A stretch of DNA of 64,000 nucleotides, taken from assembly GCA_914767715.1 (NCBI GenBank), contig OU612066.1:12219001-12283000 (forward strand), in the 5' to 3' direction. Of this stretch, positions 59,539-64,000 are shown piece after piece. The number at the start of each line of letters is the position of its first letter. Position 1 is the first letter of the stretch. The DNA is from Membranipora membranacea (Eukaryota; Bryozoa; Gymnolaemata; Cheilostomatida; Membraniporidae). The notes below the pieces were generated by a model. It did no database searches. It was not told the DNA's origin and saw only the letters and a list, made by a program, of their open reading frames with translations. A program made the translations under genes and the position numbers.

Positions 59539-60533
59539 ATGTTATACTCCGTTCTGGCACTGTTGATTCTGATGGTATTGCGAGTAGAGTTCTTCCGTAG
59601 ATTGATTGTTGATGGATGTTACTATTTGATAAAAATACCTGCAAAACTAAATATGTACGCTGAAACAAATTTGGCCGGGCGGATAGGTCACAAGGATAAA
59701 GGTCGTATTGATACAGCAACCATGACAGCAGAAACAGTTAAGAGATGCGACCAGGCTACTCAAACTCAGGAGCAAGATCAGGGTGATCACATTGAAGTTA
59801 TTATTCAGAACCCACCAAAGAACATTATAATGACATTGCAAGGTAAAACAACTTCAGCTGACAGTAGACAGGAAACTGAAGGACGGCAGGCTCGAAAATC
59901 AGCAACTGACGCAATGAACCTTCGCTGGAATCTGCAACAGCTGTGGGATAATGATCTCATTTGTCCAGTTTGTCTTAATTTCTTCACCAGCCCAGTAGTT
60001 CTATCATGTATGCACAGCTATTGTAGAACATGCGTACAGGCACTAGTGAGAATGGCCGGGAAAAAAATCATCCCCTGCCCAATATGCAGGAAGACAACGT
60101 ATATTATTTCCATCGATCGCCTCCCGAAGAACTGGTATCTGGAGGAAGTCAATGAAAAGGTTTGTTTAATGTTAGCAGAGATTTTCTAGTATTAAATCAG
60201 TTATAAACACAAAGATTCTCTTTTTCGCCTGCTCAGATTCGGAGCAAAGCATAAGGCTCATGAAGCCATCACACAGGGGCCACACCGGAGGAAAATTCCA
60301 TCAAAATTTTGGAACAGCTCGTCTAAATAAATGCCAAATGAAATGTGTTTATATATGTATATAGCTAAAGATGACTAAATAGTATGATTTTGGTTACACA
60401 TTTTCTCTGATTCCTTACCCTCGCTCAAATTATGCAGTATTTGTGTCCACTTGGTACGTATTCATTTTCATATTAACTGCAGATAAGGAAAACCCAGAAG
60501 CTGATAGGATCTACTGCAGTGGCCTTTGGATAG
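59539..60533 (+). CDS. Membrane RING-finger protein (putative E3 ubiquitin ligase), RING copy 2
   Basis: The coding sequence joins 59539-60159 and 60483-60533, giving about 223 residues. I chose the ATG at 59539 because its MLY start is conserved in the neighbouring copy; in-frame ATGs from 59410 would add an N-terminal extension. Residues 1-16 are a hydrophobic anchor followed by a basic FFRRL. The middle is acidic/glutamine-rich. A C3HC4 RING lies at about 142-183: C-x2-C-x11-C-x-H-x2-C-x2-C-x14-C-x2-C, all zinc ligands present. Proteins of this type transfer ubiquitin from E2 enzymes. The second exon is short, and its phase-0 reading ends in TAG after 16 codons. A longer open frame through 60679 is in another phase and is not used in this model. 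Confidence 0.65.
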
Positions 60534-60539
60534 AACTGT

Positions 60540-61230
60540 GCCTCAGAGTCATCACGATGTTGTCCCTCCACTTCCTCCTGAAAGTTGTAACCACTCGCTA
60601 TGATGACATAGAGTTCTGTTGTCTTCCTTTATTCAGTGAGGGCCAGATGGCTCATCCAAATAACGTTCAACATTGTTAGGAACTCTTGGTTTTTTTCTAT
60701 TATCATTTCCTTTCATTGCATAGAATATAAAAATAAATTGAATTAATTAAGTAAATCCATTATTTCTGATCAAGAAACAAGATTTCTGCAAGACGACTAT
60801 TTAAATTTTCAATTTTGTCAGGGTTCCTGCTGGTAATATGTATATATTTATACGAATATAATTCTGCTGCGGCTTTCACATTTGTAGAGTCAACATAAAC
60901 TTTATTCGATCGAGAAAACTCATATAAAAGTAAAAAATTGTCATTGAATCTGATACAAAAAAAGTTTATACCCCAAACTGAGCAAGTTTCAAATACTTTG
61001 GCAATATAAGAACTGCTGGAGTACTGCAATTATTTTGAAATTTTGTCTTAAGATCAGATTCACGGCACATTTCCCATCTAAAGAGTTTTACCTATATGTG
61101 ATTTTAGCCCCGTTAAAGCCCCACCCATCAATTAAAAGCTTAGCACAATGGTTGTCTTCCCTTGTTTTGCGTGAAGCCTATGCAGATTGTTAAAAATACG
61201 GCGTTGTGTTAAGCGTTGAGATAATTATAC
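60540..61230. other. 3' flank of RING copy 2
   Basis: The part at 60820-61020 resembles 58975-59130, the matching flank of copy 1, so it was duplicated with the gene. The minus-strand 89-codon frame here is not supported. Confidence 0.4.
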
Positions 61231-61270
61231 ACCATGTCGTAGTGTGGCAGCAAAAGTGATCAACTGTGAC

Positions 61271-64000
61271 ATGGCTACTGCAGCAGCTGCTGCTGTTAAT
61301 GGAGAAGGTGACATGGAAAACGAAGCTCCTGCCTGGCTAAAAAGTGATAAGTCCGTATTCTCAAAGCCTGCTAAGATTGTTGATAACCTGCAGTGCCTTG
61401 AAGAACAAAGAGCTAATAGCAATGATACAGCAGAAGATAACGCAAGCAGTCCAATAAATGACCTAGATACTAGCACCCTTGCTGATCTCTTCACGTCTTG
61501 GGCCAAAAGTCTTGGCTGCGCAATATGTCTGAACAGAGTGAGGGAGCCTGTAGCATTGTCCTGTCTTCACAGTTTTTGTAAGCACTGCGTAGAGATGTTA
61601 TTAATCACAAACAAAAATGGCCAAGACAAGGATAACAAGACATTGAAACTTACCTGTCCCACCTGTAGGCAAGTCTCACTCATCAAGCGCAAAGATGGAG
61701 TGAATCAGCTCACAAGGAACTGGTTCATTGATGACTTCTATGAGAAGGTATGTGTCCCAATGTCAGGTTAACTTGTAAGTTTAGTCATCAACACTCTTGA
61801 AAGATTTATGTGAGGATTCAATCTTCACTTGTCAAATTATATTAGCATCCCCTTACTCATGCAAAATAGACCTATGTAATGGTATTAAAATTCAACTGGC
61901 AGTGGTGTTTGAGCTACGGAGTTGGATGAGGTTTGAGTATTTAACACTAGTTGGTATGGTAGTACAGTACCAACTAGTGTTAAATACTAATTATTAGTAC
62001 TTATGTTTTCGGGTTTGAGAGACATATGTAAACTTGCTGGGAGTTGTGCCATCATTTTTTGTGTGTGGATAACTCAACTTTCAAACCCAGACAAGAGAAT
62101 TATAATATGTATATATCAATTTTGAGCTACAATTAGATATGATTATCAGCCTGGTGGTAAGTATGTATACAACTAATTGTCAACAGACGACAACCTTAAA
62201 AGTTAAGTCACTGCGTGCTCACTCGAGAGTTAGTCAAGGACAATAAAATATCTCTCGTTCAGACTTCAATACATGCATAGACTACAATTGCCGTTCTCAT
62301 AATACATGGTTTTCATTTCTGGCACAGATTAACAAGACGCTTGCATTCCTTGAGAAACGAAGTATGGAAGGAGATTTCTCAGGGTATCCAAAGGGCATCA
62401 TTCCCTGTGAGAACCATGATCAAGACGACGCCCCCTACGGCATAGTGTGTATGAGATGTGTGAACGATGTCTCTATTTACCTCCAGATGATTAGTAATAC
62501 TGCAAAATTTTACCACGAGGGTCAAACTGAACTCATTGGATTTCAGCACTATCTACATCAGGTAGGGACCCCTGAACATCTTAGATCGAGTCTGATCCCA
62601 TTTACTTGCATTAGGAGTTGCCCTTACTCAGGCTGGAGATCACCTGTAGAATAGGAACGACCCAAATGCGGGAAAACAGGGTCTGATTTGATCTACCGTC
62701 TATAGTTTCATCATCAAGCCTTGGGACTTAAAAATAGTTGTTCAGAATCTTCCACTCGTGGCAAAATGAGCTCTTAATCCCAAAAGTTGGAGGTTTTTCA
62801 CCTTCACGTAATCAGGTTAGTAGCATTGGAGGTTGCTTGGAATAGTTTTAACGAGCTAACAGGACAATGGTTAAGGGTTAACGGTTAACTGGTTGACGGG
62901 TAACAGTTAACGAGTTACATCTTTAGCTAACTCTACATCTAAAGGAGAAGATGGTGGCTCAGTTGACAAAAGCTCTGGTTCTCAGCGTGCAAGTGTTGAA
63001 GGTTCTAGGTTCAAATCCCATTGCAGTACATCGAAAACTTGTGTTTGTTGTACCTCCAACGTGTTCCTAACTGCCTAAAAAGTAAGAGCTAAATTGGCGC
63101 AGACATTGGCATCTCAAATTCTCCACTTATTTATAAGGATAGGGTGATTGGCTGAACCATGTGTTTTAAATCTATTCTAAGTAACCCTCTGATAATATTT
63201 TGTAGACTTCCCCGGGCATACTAAATCTTATGAGGAAATGTTCAGCAATGGTGAAGTCTGAACCGAAGTCTCTCAGGCTACACCTACAGGTACCCATACA
63301 CATGACAACAGGAGCCCCCAAAATAACAAAAGAAGATATTGCAAAGAAGCACGCAGAATTTAAAGAAGCATTGAAACCAAGAGAAGTTGATCAGGAAAAG
63401 GGTCAAGAGGATCCAGAATGCATTTTCTCACCAAGGAGAAGGTCACAAGGGGCAAGTGCCGGTTTGTTGCCATCAACAAAAAAGAAAGCACAAGTAAAGG
63501 TCAAGCCATCTAGAGACACAAACCCAATAAGAGCTTCACATCCTGTTGCCAATGATGACTTACCTCCAAGACCTAGCTGTCCAGAATTAAGGCAGAGAGC
63601 GAGAGAGAAACGGCTACACAAGAGGATAAGAAATATAGATGGAGAGGGATGCTCACATACTCGATCCTCAGCAGTAGGGTCGTCTCAGCGTGCTCTGGAT
63701 TATGGCGAACGTGAGAGAAAATTATTACAATTCATCATTTCAAACGCTGAAGCAATTCTTAAAAGTTTACCCGCCGACTCTTCAATAGGAGATGGAACTT
63801 ATCTTGGTTTATATGAGCATATGACGGAGCCAGTTTTGATGGACGAAAAAGATGTGCTCCTCACTATGAACAAGTGGAAGACTGGAAGATTGGCCAATTC
63901 GTTAAGACAACACATAGATATGTTAAGAAAGCTCAATCGACGTAATACTTCCACAGAAGAAGCTTCTACATCAGTGCAAGATATTCAGACTGATAGTAAT
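61271..64000 (+). CDS. Larger RING-finger protein (putative E3 ligase), partial at window end
   Basis: Exons 61271-61747, 62328-62561 and 63206 to beyond 64000 join in phase 0 with GT/AG borders. At least 502 residues are visible. The ATG at 61271 sits in a good context and starts an alanine-rich N-terminus. A C3HC4 RING lies at about residues 83-132 with an enlarged loop of 22 residues before the last ligand pair. The exon ends RNWFIDDFYEK, parallel to KNWYLEEVNEK in copy 2, so the RING exons are homologous. Exon 2 has a CENH...CMRC group that might be a degenerate B-box-like zinc site. Exon 3 is long, basic and rich in lysine, arginine and serine, and is open for 265 codons to the edge. The rest of the gene lies outside the window. 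Confidence 0.75.
61936..61988. repeat. Perfect 21-bp inverted repeat
   Basis: AGTATTTAACACTAGTTGGT plus one base (61936-61956) pairs perfectly with 61968-61988 across an 11-base loop, in the first intron of the large RING gene. Confidence 0.75.
62945..63065 (+). mobile_element. tRNA-derived SINE
   Basis: A-box TGGCTCAGTTGACA and B-box GGTTCAAATCC lie about 50 bases apart, with a tRNA-like CCCATTGCAGTAC stem remnant after the B box. It is in the second intron of the large RING gene. Confidence 0.6.

Noticed and set aside
60443-60679. Separate 78-codon gene after RING copy 2
   Set aside because: The frame is out of phase with the RING exon and has no recognisable features. The short phase-0 exon ending at 60533 fits better.

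Overview
The window looks like nuclear DNA of an invertebrate animal. It is AT-rich, its genes have short exons with GT/AG introns, and it carries a BEL/Pao LTR retrotransposon, non-LTR (LINE) remnants, tRNA-derived SINEs, foldback repeats and many local tandem duplications. I cannot name the species. A non-bilaterian (sponge or cnidarian) or a lophotrochozoan would fit, but that is inference.

Layout. 1-2.6 kb: an integrated double-jelly-roll virus-type cassette (polinton-like or adinto-like): a capsid-like protein, an A32/FtsK-type packaging ATPase and a small basic protein on the opposite strand. Perfect hairpins sit after the first two genes. 2.9-21 kb, plus an outlier at 30.3 kb: a cluster of small secreted cysteine-rich protein (CRP) genes. 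Each has a 14-nt coding first exon and one intron. Three loci look intact (9.6-10.8, 14.7-15.9 and, on the minus strand, 19.9-20.9 kb). Two are full length but carry a stop at the same codon, one is decayed, one is an orphan first exon, and one is a divergent frameshifted relative. 22.6-30.1 kb: a BEL/Pao element with 5-bp target duplications, no reverse transcriptase core, and an insertion point inside a minus-strand reading frame. 31.2-39.9 kb: two tandem minus-strand genes for type II membrane (or secreted) proteins with LDL-receptor-A-like modules and identical exon lengths. The second has a LINE in an intron. 40-49 kb: repeat-rich DNA with LINE pieces, SINEs, a foldback of about 480 bp, a 455-bp repeat present twice without visible difference, and a large inverted repeat. 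49.9-55.6 kb: a seven-exon minus-strand gene for a charged protein of about 393 residues that I do not recognise. 57.3-64 kb: three related RING-finger loci on the plus strand: one that lost its RING, one small membrane RING protein, and one larger RING protein whose third exon runs off the window.

The genes do not form one pathway. Most of the window is explained by local duplication of host families (CRP, LDLa, RING) and by mobile elements. The most striking signal is the 9.6/14.7 kb CRP pair. The signal-peptide half of the coding exon is identical, while the mature half differs at 11 codons, 10 of them amino-acid changing. That pattern is expected of secreted peptides under diversifying selection.
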